The notes beneath the pieces are model-generated. The model did not search any database and was not told the origin of the DNA. It was given only the letters and a program-made list of their open reading frames with translations. The position numbers and the translations under genes were made by a program. From Nanobdellota archaeon (lineage in GTDB: Archaea; Nanobdellota; Nanobdellia; Pacearchaeales; GW2011-AR1): a DNA stretch of 32,663 nt. Below, in pieces: positions 9,347-16,082 of the stretch; positions within the stretch are counted from its first letter, which is position 1, and each line of letters opens with the position of its first letter. The stretch covers positions 1 to 32,663 of the forward strand of contig JAHIVP010000031.1 in NCBI GenBank assembly GCA_018816335.1, in the 5' to 3' direction.

Positions 9347-9394
9347 TTTTTTATTTCTGACACTGAGAAATTTCTTGAGGAAATTCCGAGGTGA

Positions 9395-10042
9395 TCAGAA
9401 ATCTAGAGATTTTGATTTTCGATTTCTGACATATTCGATAACTGGGGGAATTATAGATATTATGATTATAATTAGAATGAATATTGATAAGTTTTCTTGA
9501 ATAAATGGAAGGTTTCCAAATAAAAATCCTCCAAATAAAAATATTGCAATCCATGAGATTCCTCCGATGATATTAAAAAATAAGAATCGAGGGTAGTGCA
9601 TTTTTCCTACTCCTGCAACAAATGGAGCAAATGTTCTAATTATTGGAATAAATCTGGCGATGATAATTGTTTTTCCACCGTACTTGTGATAAAATCCTTG
9701 GGTTTTTTCTAGATATTCTTGTTTGAAAATTTTACTGTTTTTATTTTTAAATAATTTTTTGCCAAAGTAGCTTCCAATCCAATAATTTACTGTGTCTCCT
9801 AATATTGCTGCTATACTTAAAATTATAAACAATATTATAACATTGAAAAGCCCTCTAGCTGCAAATGCTCCTGCTAAGAAAAGTAGTGAATCTCCAGGAA
9901 GAAAAGGAATTATAACTAATCCTGTTTCTACAAAAATAATTATGAAAAGTATTAGATAAGAATAAAGTCCAAAGTATTGGATTAACAAATCAAGATGTGT
10001 GTCTAAATGAATAAAAAAATTAAATACCTCTTTTAGTACCAT
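9395..10042 (-). CDS. DedA-family (SNARE-associated) membrane protein
   Basis: This 215-residue polytopic protein carries the family signatures: VETGLVIIPFLPGDSLLFLAG early, an acidic residue and PGDS within the re-entrant segment, and ARFIPIIRTFAPFVAGVGKM with the conserved arginines in the second half. Family members act as lipid scramblases or transporters (undecaprenyl-phosphate or phospholipid flipping in bacteria); the archaeal substrate is unknown. A TATA-like TTTATAAA lies about 20-25 bases upstream of the start on the minus strand, consistent with a leaderless monocistronic transcript. Hairpin-rich sequence lies beyond its stop at 9353-9394. Confidence 0.88.
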   Translation of the reverse strand: MVLKEVFNFFIHLDTHLDLLIQYFGLYSYLILFIIIFVETGLVIIPFLPGDSLLFLAGAFAARGLFNVIILFIILSIAAILGDTVNYWIGSYFGKKLFKNKNSKIFKQEYLEKTQGFYHKYGGKTIIIARFIPIIRTFAPFVAGVGKMHYPRFLFFNIIGGISWIAIFLFGGFLFGNLPFIQENLSIFILIIIIISIIPPVIEYVRNRKSKSLDF

Positions 10043-10194
10043 TATTAGTTAATTGAAAGAAAGTTTATAAATATTTTATTTTGTATGAATCCACCCCCTT
10101 GAAATTTTGATTGCAATTATCTTCTTATTTGTGCAATCAAAATTTTTTTATTATTTCCCTAAGATATTAATTATTGTTTAATCAAAAGTGATAA

Positions 10195-10737
10195 TTATTT
10201 GGATTTGTTTTTTGTAGAGTTCTTAGCAAATAAAGAATTAGAATATAAATATTTTATATCTGTATATGCTGGAATGTCTTTGATTTTGTAGATTTTTACG
10301 GTGATAAACCATATTAAAACAATAAATACTGTTGAGAGAAAGTACCAGAAAATCATGTGAGTTAAATCAAAGTATTTGAAGGAGTTTATTATTAAAACTG
10401 AGAAGATAACTATTCTTAGAACATTTATAACAAAGAAAAGAGCTGTAGAGAAGATTATTGATTTTATTCTTTGACTTAGTTTCATAGGGGTTGCAAAGTT
10501 TAGGGCAATAAGTAGAAAGTATGCTGCTCCTGCAACACATGCTTCAATTATCTCTATAGAGTGCTCTCCAATGAATAAAATATTTCCGACTAGTAATACT
10601 TCATAAAAGAGTTGTAAGAGATATTTTGTTAAGTAAATTGTTAGAGGTGTGAATATCAAATAAAGAATATAAAAATTTGAAAGAGCAAACACTACAATTA
10701 TAAAATATCTTAAGAGTAGATTTATGAGTTTGCTCAT
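10195..10737 (-). CDS. Archaeosortase/exosortase-family transpeptidase (pacearchaeosortase-like)
   Basis: The 180-residue protein has about five membrane helices. The exosortase/archaeosortase catalytic triad is readable: Cys67 in EACVAGAAY, Arg108 in NVLRIVIF and His127 in LTHMIFW, in the usual order and spacing. Such enzymes cut C-terminal sorting signals and join the protein to a lipid-linked acceptor on the outer face. The gene lies 40 bases downstream of a surface protein with a C-terminal helix and basic end (10778-12391), which is the obvious candidate substrate. The short length and pacearchaeal context recall the pacearchaeosortase group; the subgroup is inferred. Confidence 0.8.
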   Translation of the reverse strand: MSKLINLLLRYFIIVVFALSNFYILYLIFTPLTIYLTKYLLQLFYEVLLVGNILFIGEHSIEIIEACVAGAAYFLLIALNFATPMKLSQRIKSIIFSTALFFVINVLRIVIFSVLIINSFKYFDLTHMIFWYFLSTVFIVLIWFITVKIYKIKDIPAYTDIKYLYSNSLFAKNSTKNKSK

Positions 10738-10777
10738 AAATAAGTTAGTTAAGAAGTGTTTAAAAATTTATCTAGAA

Positions 10778-12391
10778 TTATTCTCTTGAGATTCTTACAA
10801 TCACAATTATGATTATTAAAACTAAGATAACATTAACTATGATTATAGCCCAGATGAATCCGTTTCCTTCGAATAGGTCTCCAAGACCTCCTAAGTCAGA
10901 TCCTGCTTTTGAAACAGTAACAGTAACTGGTTGTTCTGTTGATTCGTTATCATATAATACTTTAATCTTAAATGTGTGGTCTCCTGCTGAATCTTCTTTT
11001 AAGTTAAATGTCATTGTAACAACTTTTGAATCTCCTGCATCTAGTGTAAAGATTCTTTCTGAAACTTCTTTTTCTTCTGCCCATGAATCATATCCTTCTG
11101 TAACAAATGTGTAAGATGTTGAAGTTGTTCCTGTGTTTGTAACTGTTGCTGTAACAATCATTTCTCCACCTTCTACAACTTCATCTGATTCTAGGAATGC
11201 ACTGATTGAAGCTGATTTTCCTGATACACAGTTTCCTGTAACTTGAATTTTATCTGTTAATGTAACTGTCTCTGTATCACTATAAGTATCATCATCTTTA
11301 TCATAGTCAAATTCAATTTCAAATTTTAATCTGTAATCTCCTTCTTCTGCATCTTGTGGAACTTCAATAGGGAATGAGATTCTTTCAGCTTTATCATCTT
11401 CATCTAGGTTTGTAATTGTTCTAACTATTTCATCATTTATATCTGTAGATTCTAATGTTACTCTAACTTTATCTTCTCTTTGTCTTCCTATGTTTGACAT
11501 ATATAAATCAACTTCTCCGCTTGAACCACAACTTAATACATCTGGAACATTTGAGTTTGTAATTCTTACATCGTTTTTTTCTCTATCAATTTCTAAAGGT
11601 ATACCTTCTTCATCTGTATCTTGGTTTGATCTACCGTTTTCATTTACTGATGAACAATAACTATCTTCTGCACCTTCTTCAAATACTTTAACATATAGAA
11701 CATATCTGTCTGAGCTTTTTTCTAAATCATGAGGAACATCAAATGTGAATTCAACTTCTTCTGTATCTCTATCATTAACTGAGATATCTTTATTGTCTCC
11801 AATATCTAAGAAGTCATTATCTGTTTTGTCATATATATCCCATTCAACTGTTGTGTCTAAATCATCGTCTCCTGCGTTTCTAACTTCAACATTTAGAGTT
11901 ATAGTATCTTGAGGAAACCATGTCCAATCATCATCACTTGAACTTCCTGATTCATCCATATCTTTAATATATAAGTTTGATATGTTTAAAGGTCCATCTT
12001 CACAATATGATTTTTGATAATTAACTATTACTGACATTGTGTTGTTTGCATCTGCTGTGTCTGTTACTATTAAATCAGTTGAGTATCTTCCTATTTCTAA
12101 GTTTGAATCAGCTGAATCAACTTGAAGTGTTATAGTTTCTGTTGAATTTACAGTAGCTGAAGAAATTGGTTGGAATGTAACTTGTCTTCCATCTGTATCA
12201 ATTATTGGAGCAATAGCAAAATTAAAAGTTGCTAAAGTTGGTGCGTTTTGATTTGTAAGTGTAATATTGTTTGATAATTGAGAATCTGAGAATTGAACTG
12301 TTGTAGGGCTCAAAGTAAAAGTAGCAGCATAAACTAAACTAATAGCTAGAATTGCTGTCATTAATGTTAAAATGATCTTATTTGGTCTCAT
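10778..12391 (-). CDS. Secreted beta-sandwich surface protein, candidate archaeosortase substrate
   Basis: The 537-residue protein has a signal peptide (IILTLMTAILAISLVYA), followed by several CARDB/COG1361-like beta-sandwich repeats with motifs such as VRNAGDDDLDTTVEWDIYD and VTNTGTTSTSYTF. It is very acidic. The C-terminus is GLGDLFEGNGFIWAIIIVNV..., then hydrophobic residues, ending VRISRE. This is a tripartite tail of short Gly-rich motif, helix and basic end, like archaeosortase sorting signals. A TATA-like AGTTTAAAAAG lies about 30 bases upstream. The gene is first in a two-gene operon with the sortase-like gene. I infer an envelope protein that is anchored, or cut and relinked, at its C-terminus. 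Confidence 0.75.
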   Translation of the reverse strand: MRPNKIILTLMTAILAISLVYAATFTLSPTTVQFSDSQLSNNITLTNQNAPTLATFNFAIAPIIDTDGRQVTFQPISSATVNSTETITLQVDSADSNLEIGRYSTDLIVTDTADANNTMSVIVNYQKSYCEDGPLNISNLYIKDMDESGSSSDDDWTWFPQDTITLNVEVRNAGDDDLDTTVEWDIYDKTDNDFLDIGDNKDISVNDRDTEEVEFTFDVPHDLEKSSDRYVLYVKVFEEGAEDSYCSSVNENGRSNQDTDEEGIPLEIDREKNDVRITNSNVPDVLSCGSSGEVDLYMSNIGRQREDKVRVTLESTDINDEIVRTITNLDEDDKAERISFPIEVPQDAEEGDYRLKFEIEFDYDKDDDTYSDTETVTLTDKIQVTGNCVSGKSASISAFLESDEVVEGGEMIVTATVTNTGTTSTSYTFVTEGYDSWAEEKEVSERIFTLDAGDSKVVTMTFNLKEDSAGDHTFKIKVLYDNESTEQPVTVTVSKAGSDLGGLGDLFEGNGFIWAIIIVNVILVLIIIIVIVRISRE

Positions 12392-12432
12392 TTTGTTATA
12401 ATTCTTGAGTTGTAACGCTTTTTAAACTTTTC

Positions 12433-12446
12433 TATACTGCAGTATA
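12433..12446. promoter_or_regulatory. 14-bp perfect palindrome between divergent promoters
   Basis: TATACTGCAGTATA is a perfect inverted repeat in the 139-base gap between the divergent genes at 10778-12391 and 12531-12887. It lies just upstream of the TATA-like box of the minus-strand gene. It could be an operator for a dimeric regulator; a chance AT-rich palindrome cannot be excluded. Confidence 0.35.
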
Positions 12447-12530
12447 TATTTAATTTTTTGGGAAAAAAGAAAATAATAAGATTTATAAAAGAATTTGCCG
12501 TCTATAATTTGTAAAAAAGGAGGTTTTATT

Positions 12531-12887
12531 ATGGCAAAAGGAAAAGAAAACATGATTGGTGCATGGGCGTTTTTAATTGGTGTTGTACTAGCAGTTATCA
12601 TTGGATTGTTTGCAGCTCAGTTGAGTTCAGGTACATCGAAGTGGATAACTATCTTGCTACTGGTTTTGGGTTTGTTAGTAGGGTTACTTAATGTAGGAAC
12701 AAAAGATGCTACAACATTCTTATTAGCAGGTGCAGTATTGGTTATTGTTAGTTCAATGGGAGCATCAGCATTAATGGTAGATGGTCTTCCACAAATTCAA
12801 TCAATATTAGAAGCATTGATGAAGTTATTTGTACCAGCTACAATTATAGTTGCTTTGAAAGCAGTATTTGTAATTGGACGAGATTAA
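12531..12887 (+). CDS. Small four-helix membrane protein, unknown function
   Basis: ATG 12531 is preceded by AAGGAGG (12517-12523) at ideal spacing, and a TATA-like TTTATAAAAG lies near 12482-12491. The start further upstream would not be an ATG and is rejected. The 118-residue product is almost wholly hydrophobic, with four predicted helices (about residues 10-30, 35-55, 60-85 and 95-116) and few charged residues. The strong ribosome site suggests high expression. Unlike most starts in the window, it uses a leader with a Shine-Dalgarno, as the S-layer gene does. Family not recognised. Confidence 0.65.
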   Translation: MAKGKENMIGAWAFLIGVVLAVIIGLFAAQLSSGTSKWITILLLVLGLLVGLLNVGTKDATTFLLAGAVLVIVSSMGASALMVDGLPQIQSILEALMKLFVPATIIVALKAVFVIGRD

Positions 12888-12942
12888 ATTTATTTTAATT
12901 TTACTTTTTACCCTAAAAATTTTCTAAGAAAATTTTGGGGCC

Positions 12943-13042
12943 ACGAAATTCGGGCTGTGCTCCTAAAAAATCGCAAGCGATTTTTGGGAACTTCAACTCT
13001 AAAGAGATTGAAGTCTATGCACAGACGTCTTGAGAATTTCGT
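12943..13042. repeat. Two-hairpin intergenic element, copy A
   Basis: The outer arms ACGAAATTC (12943-12951) and GAATTTCGT (13034-13042) enclose a second stem, CTGTGC (12955-12960) with GCACAG (13019-13024). Inside are two hairpins, at 12962-12988 (arms around CCTAAAAAATCGC) and 12990-13014 (ACTTCAA...TTGAAGT). The 33 bases at 12982-13014 recur exactly at 15356-15388. The layout predicts a three-way junction in RNA or DNA. It lies between convergent genes. Confidence 0.6.
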
Positions 13043-13054
13043 CGGTTTTATTTT

Positions 13055-13660
13055 TTATTTTAGGACTAGTTGATAGTCTATTATATTATTAGAATCATCT
13101 TGTATTCTTGGGCAGGCTGTGTTTACAAAGAAATCAATGTTTGGGAAGTTTTCAAGCTCATTTATATTAAGATTATTTGTGATAAAGATGTAGGCTTTTT
13201 TGCCTTGTTGTTGTATTTGATTTTTTAGTTTTTCAGCAATTTTTAGATTATATTGGCCTTTTTTTGTTGATACAATTATTCCTATTGAATTAGCAGAGTA
13301 AAATCTGGATAGTTTTCCTTTGATTTTTTGGTTGTGTTTTGTTATTTCAGACTGAGGAATTTTTTTGAGTTTATTGCTATATAGATTATAAGTGTAGATT
13401 TCTGTGTTTTGAGAATATAGATTTGTTATGTGGAATGTTCCGTCTCCTATATATATAATAGGAAGTTTTGTTGAGAGTTTAGAGCAGCCGAGAATTTGTC
13501 TTGCTTGTTTTATGTTTTTGAATTTATTTTTTAGTTTTAGAGCAATATCTTTGTATTGAATTGTATAAACTAAACATAATTGTTTTGGTAGCTTAGAGAT
13601 TGGAAACTTGTTTAGATTAAAGTTTATTTTTCTTTTTGCTTCTATGAACATTACTTTCAT
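13055..13660 (-). CDS. Dph2-like diphthamide synthase, lacking N-terminal domain
   Basis: The 201-residue product matches the second and third domains of archaeal Dph2, the [4Fe-4S] enzyme that transfers the 3-amino-3-carboxypropyl group of SAM to the EF2 histidine. Recognisable motifs are QARQILGCSK (Cys59), IYIGDGTFH, GIIVSTKKGQYN and FFVNTACPRIQDD (Cys183). The 124-residue spacing of these cysteines equals that recalled for the second and third cluster cysteines of Pyrococcus Dph2. The first domain and its cysteine (about 100 residues) are missing, and no reading frame for it lies upstream. ATG 13660, preceded by GGAGG, was chosen over GTG 13669. It may be a degenerate gene, or may work with a partner encoded elsewhere. 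Confidence 0.75.
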   Translation of the reverse strand: MKVMFIEAKRKINFNLNKFPISKLPKQLCLVYTIQYKDIALKLKNKFKNIKQARQILGCSKLSTKLPIIYIGDGTFHITNLYSQNTEIYTYNLYSNKLKKIPQSEITKHNQKIKGKLSRFYSANSIGIIVSTKKGQYNLKIAEKLKNQIQQQGKKAYIFITNNLNINELENFPNIDFFVNTACPRIQDDSNNIIDYQLVLK

Positions 13661-13880
13661 GCTAGACACCTCCTGTCTTCACTTGTTGGTCGTTTTGTAT
13701 CTTGCTCCCAACCTCGCTCGTCAGTCATTTGTATCTCCTCGTGAGATTGCTCGTCGTGAAATCACTCGCCTCCAACGGTTCATCAGAAACTTTAGTTTCT
13801 GAGTGCCATCAAAATCTAAAAGATTTTGAGGTCTAGCGAACTTCCCTCTATGATTTGGAAAATCTTTGATTTTCATATCT
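13661..13880 (-). promoter_or_regulatory. Structured leader of the Dph2-like gene (shared with uL11)
   Basis: The leader contains two blocks also found before uL11: TCTAGCGAACTTCCCTCTAT (plus-strand reading, from 13832), and the start-proximal block with CACCTCC and GCTAGAC. GTCTAGC (13831-13837) is the exact reverse complement of GCTAGAC (13661-13667), which lies between the Shine-Dalgarno and the ATG, so the mRNA can fold to enclose the ribosome site. Two extra hairpins (13783-13802 and 13809-13829) are inserted here relative to the uL11 leader. Confidence 0.5.
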
Positions 13881-13914
13881 ATACTATATAAGAAGTATTT
13901 TTAAATTTGATTAA

Positions 13915-14325
13915 TCAGTCAAATGTTTCTACGTTATCTTGAGGTTCTATTTCTACTCCATCAGAATGAACATGTGAGGATTCCATATGTGTAGGGCCTT
14001 TTGTAATTTCTGCAAATTGTGGTGTTGCTATGATTGTATTTTCTCCAAATCCTGCAATTGTTCCTTCTAATGCATCAGTAGTTTTTTTTATTTTTGTAAT
14101 TGCTCTTTTTAATTCTATTACATCTTTTTGCTTTAGAAGTTTGATGTCAACTACAGCAATAGTATATCCTTCTCTTAATGCGTTTAAGATTTCAGGAACA
14201 CCTTCAAAACTTTTCAAAACAAATGGACGAACTTTTATCTTTGATTTTTTTGATTCTTGACCTAAATCAATTTCAACATAATCATCTCCAAATTCTTCCT
14301 CTTTTGATCTACTAAACCATCCCAT
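13915..14325 (-). CDS. sepF: Cell division protein SepF
   Basis: The 136-residue protein has a short N-terminus (MGWFSRSKEEE) that may bind membrane, a variable acidic linker, and the SepF (DUF552) core at about residues 35-105: VRPFVLKSFEGVPEILNALREGYTIAVVDI, KRAITKIKKTTDALEGTIAGFGENTIIATP. Archaeal SepF dimers tether FtsZ filaments to the membrane. FtsZ is encoded 3.4 kb away on the same strand, supporting this role. A TATA-like CTTTATAAAG at about 14348-14357 sits some 25-30 bases ahead of the start. The acidic C-terminal tail (about 30 residues) is extra to the core. Confidence 0.85.
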   Translation of the reverse strand: MGWFSRSKEEEFGDDYVEIDLGQESKKSKIKVRPFVLKSFEGVPEILNALREGYTIAVVDIKLLKQKDVIELKRAITKIKKTTDALEGTIAGFGENTIIATPQFAEITKGPTHMESSHVHSDGVEIEPQDNVETFD

Positions 14326-14399
14326 GAAAATGTGATGAGCTTTAACTTTATAAAGATTTCTATGGTATTTTAATAGTTATTTAAGTATCTACTTTAGAA

Positions 14400-14711
14400 C
14401 TATTTTTTCTGTAATTCGCTTCTTAATTTTTCAATTTGATCTTTTATTGTATTTTCTTGTTTTTCTATTGACTTAACTCTTAATAAAAAGACTTTGTTCT
14501 TTTCTTCAAGCTCTTTTGTAACTGTTTCTTTTCCTGTTTTTAGCATAATTTGCCCAACAATTTTGTAAACATCTTCATTAGATTTGTCAATCTCTTTTAA
14601 TGCGTTTTCAGTTTCGTTGATTTCCAATTCAAATGCTTGCCTCTGCATTAAAATTCCCTGAAGATTTTGTTCTAGAATTTGAAGTTCTTGAATTTTCTTT
14701 TGGTCTGCCAT
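14400..14711 (-). CDS. pfdB: Prefoldin subunit beta
   Basis: At 103 residues it has the usual length and architecture of prefoldin beta: an N-terminal coiled coil (KIQELQILEQNLQGILMQRQ), a central beta-hairpin region with VYKIVGQIMLKTGKETVTKE, and a C-terminal coiled coil rich in Lys/Glu. Beta subunits join two alpha subunits in the hexameric chaperone that holds unfolded proteins for the thermosome. It lies 23 bases downstream of rpoP, so they are likely co-transcribed in the order eL43, Rpo12, prefoldin, as in many archaea. Confidence 0.9.
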   Translation of the reverse strand: MADQKKIQELQILEQNLQGILMQRQAFELEINETENALKEIDKSNEDVYKIVGQIMLKTGKETVTKELEEKNKVFLLRVKSIEKQENTIKDQIEKLRSELQKK

Positions 14712-14734
14712 TTTATTAGTTTAATACTTAATAA

Positions 14735-14872
14735 TCACTCTGCTTTTACTTTAGCGATATGTTTTCTTGGTTTGAAAAAGATTTTAGAACCACAATGTAC
14801 ACAAACAAATCTTTTTTCAAGATTATTTGTTGTTATTGCTTTTCCACATTTGAAACATTTGTATGCTGCCAT
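14735..14872 (-). CDS. rpoP: RNA polymerase subunit Rpo12 (RpoP)
   Basis: This 45-residue protein starts MAAYKCFKCGKAITTNNLEK and continues with RFVCVHCGSKIFFKPRK. The two CxxC pairs (Cys6/9 and Cys24/27) bind zinc, and the FFKPR motif is characteristic of archaeal Rpo12/eukaryotic Rpb12. It is a structural subunit of RNA polymerase. The gene sits between eL43 and prefoldin beta on the same strand, a conserved archaeal neighbourhood. Confidence 0.9.
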   Translation of the reverse strand: MAAYKCFKCGKAITTNNLEKRFVCVHCGSKIFFKPRKHIAKVKAE

Positions 14873-14982
14873 ATTAATTTATTATATATTTAGTTTAAAT
14901 AACTATCTGTCAGAAATATAAAATATCTCTGAGCAACTGAAAGTCTCTTGCTCGCCTCTGCCCTCAATAGATTTAACGACTT

Positions 14983-15192
14983 TCATTTAAATGTATATGT
15001 TCCTCCTGCAATTTTTTTTAAACATTTTTTACATTTCCAAATTCCTTGTGCCTCTCTTTTAAGAGTTCCTTTACATAGGGGACATTCTTGTTTTTTTCTC
15101 TGCTTTGATTCGACTTCATTTAATTTAATTCTTATTCTCTTTCCGTATCCTGCTCCGAATCTTCCTGCATGTTTTATTTTCTTTGTTGTCAT
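14983..15192 (-). CDS. rpl37ae: 50S ribosomal protein eL43 (L37Ae)
   Basis: The 69-residue basic protein begins MTTKKIKHAGRFGAGYGKRI and has a zinc ribbon with Cys37/Cys40 (CPLC) and Cys54/Cys57 (CKKC), followed by KIAGGTYTF. These are hallmark residues of eL43. A TATA-like CTTTATAAAA lies about 26 bases upstream of the start, giving a leaderless transcript that probably includes rpoP and pfdB; the 110-base gap to rpoP carries a second possible promoter. It is slightly shorter than typical family members. Confidence 0.9.
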   Translation of the reverse strand: MTTKKIKHAGRFGAGYGKRIRIKLNEVESKQRKKQECPLCKGTLKREAQGIWKCKKCLKKIAGGTYTFK

Positions 15193-15331
15193 GTTAATAT
15201 TACTTTCAATTAATGTTTTATAAAGTTATTGGGTGGGTTGTCCCCATCCGCCTTTCTGATCCTCTCTTCCTGCGGGCATCCTCGGCTGCGCCTGTGGTGC
15301 TCCTCGATGCGGAGGACAGAAATGGGGCTGC

Positions 15332-15399
15332 CCAGTCCTAAAAATCGCATTGCGATTTTGGGAACTTCAACTCTAAAGAGATTGAAGTATTTGAACTGG
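15332..15399. repeat. Two-hairpin intergenic element, copy B
   Basis: The outer arms CCAGT (15332-15336) and ACTGG (15395-15399) enclose hairpins at 15337-15362 and 15364-15388. The second hairpin and its left flank (33 bases) are identical to copy A at 12982-13014. The left arm overlaps the tRNA-Pro tail-like TGGGGCTGCCCAG at 15323-15335. Upstream, 15241-15327 can form a longer GC-rich hairpin (TTTCTG...CAGAAA, CCCCAT...ATGGGG). There is no gene here. Confidence 0.55.
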
Positions 15400-15416
15400 T
15401 TCAAATCCTGACTCCG

Positions 15417-15808
15417 AGCCTCGCTCGCCCATGTTTTTTGATTCCCCTACCTTCTCCACTCGAGCCCACACTCGTTAATCGTTTTTTATCGCCTCGTGTA
15501 AACTCTCGCCACTCGCGAAACTTCTCGATGGGGCTGCCCAGATTTGAACCTAGAACCTCCTGCGGGTTCTAGTTATTCCAGCATCCAAAACCTAGGTTCT
15601 CTTGCTTCGCAATTCACTCCTATCTTCAAATCTCTGAGCTCGAAGCCTCGCTCGCCCATGTTTTTTGATTCCCCTACCTTCTCCACTCGCGAAACTTCTC
15701 GATGGGGCTGCCCAGATTTGAACCTAGAACCTCCTGCGGGTTCTAGTTATTCCAGCATCCAAAACCTAGGTTCTCTTGCTTCGCAATTCACTCCTATCTT
15801 CAAATCTC
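15417..15808. repeat. Tandem repeat array carrying tRNA-Pro 3'-end copies
   Basis: The array has two units. A 46-base block at 15417-15462 recurs at 15644-15689, and a 126-base block at 15509-15634 recurs identically, by eye, at 15683-15808. Each 126-base block contains the last 21 bases of the tRNA-Pro gene (plus-strand TGGGGCTGCCCAGATTTGAAC, at 15529 and 15703). The true tRNA copy follows at 15812, and a 13-base version sits at 15323. Internal hairpins (CTAGAACC/GGTTCTAG) and outer arms (AGATTTGAA/TTCAAATCT) give secondary structure. The open frame across it is almost certainly not a gene. Confidence 0.75.
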
Positions 15809-15811
15809 AAG

Positions 15812-15920
15812 TGGGGCTGCCCAGATTTGAACTGGGGTTATGAAGTTTTTTGTAGCAAGCAACAATAGTTTTTGTTGCACTTCCCAAACCTCACGTACTA
15901 CCAAACTATACTACAGCCCC
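15812..15920 (-). tRNA. tRNA-Pro (TGG anticodon) with a canonical-position intron
   Basis: The minus strand folds as a complete tRNA. The acceptor GGGGCTG pairs perfectly with CAGCCCC, with discriminator A. The D stem is GTAT/GTAC, the anticodon stem TGAGG/CTTCA with loop TTTGGGA (anticodon TGG, proline), and the T stem CCCAG/CTGGG with loop TTCAAAT. A 36-base intron (about 15847-15882) interrupts the loop between positions 37 and 38, the usual archaeal site, and has its own GCAACA/TGTTGC stem. The mature length is 73 and CCA is not encoded. Tandem copies of its 3' end lie just beyond it. Confidence 0.93.
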
Positions 15921-15963
15921 TTAGAATTATGATAAATATGTAATTTATAAAGATATTGTTTAA

Positions 15964-16040
15964 GCCAGACAACCTAACGGTTTCCGGAAGAACTTTAGTT
16001 TTTCTAGACTATTGAAATATAAAGATTTCAAGGTCTTGGC
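15964..16040. repeat. Two-hairpin intergenic element, diverged copy C
   Basis: GCCAGAC (15964-15970) can pair, with one bulged base, with GTCTTGGC (16033-16040). Inside are a clear hairpin TTGAAAT/ATTTCAA (16012-16031) and a weaker one around AACTTTAGTT (15991-16000). It has the same layout as copies A, B and D but different sequence. It lies between tRNA-Pro and the end of uL11. Confidence 0.4.
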
Positions 16041-16082
16041 TAGTTTTCCCTTGAATTAGTAATTTTCTCAAAATCAGATTTA

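Noticed and set aside
10809-11114. 101-codon plus-strand frame inside the surface-protein gene
   Set aside because: It is antisense to a clearly coding gene with a signal peptide and domain repeats; no ribosome site or recognisable product.
15241-15411. GC-rich, hairpin-forming stretch considered as RNase P RNA or SRP RNA (contains GACAGAAATGGGGCT)
   Set aside because: The ACAGAA resemblance is isolated. I could not find the partner conserved regions of RNase P RNA or the SRP helix 8 motif, and the right end is explained by the tRNA-Pro tail copy.
15529-15634. Possible extra type II tRNA (Leu/Ser-like) in the 126-base repeat
   Set aside because: It has the tRNA-Pro 3' end and a hairpin like a long variable arm, but no matching 5' acceptor strand, no D arm and a poor anticodon stem.
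15544-15843. Open frame of 99 codons across the tRNA-Pro repeat array
   Set aside because: It is made of two copies of the repeat and antisense tRNA tail; the peptide type (GCPDLNLEPPA, GLPRFELGL) is typical of spurious frames over tRNA 3' ends, and it has no ribosome site.
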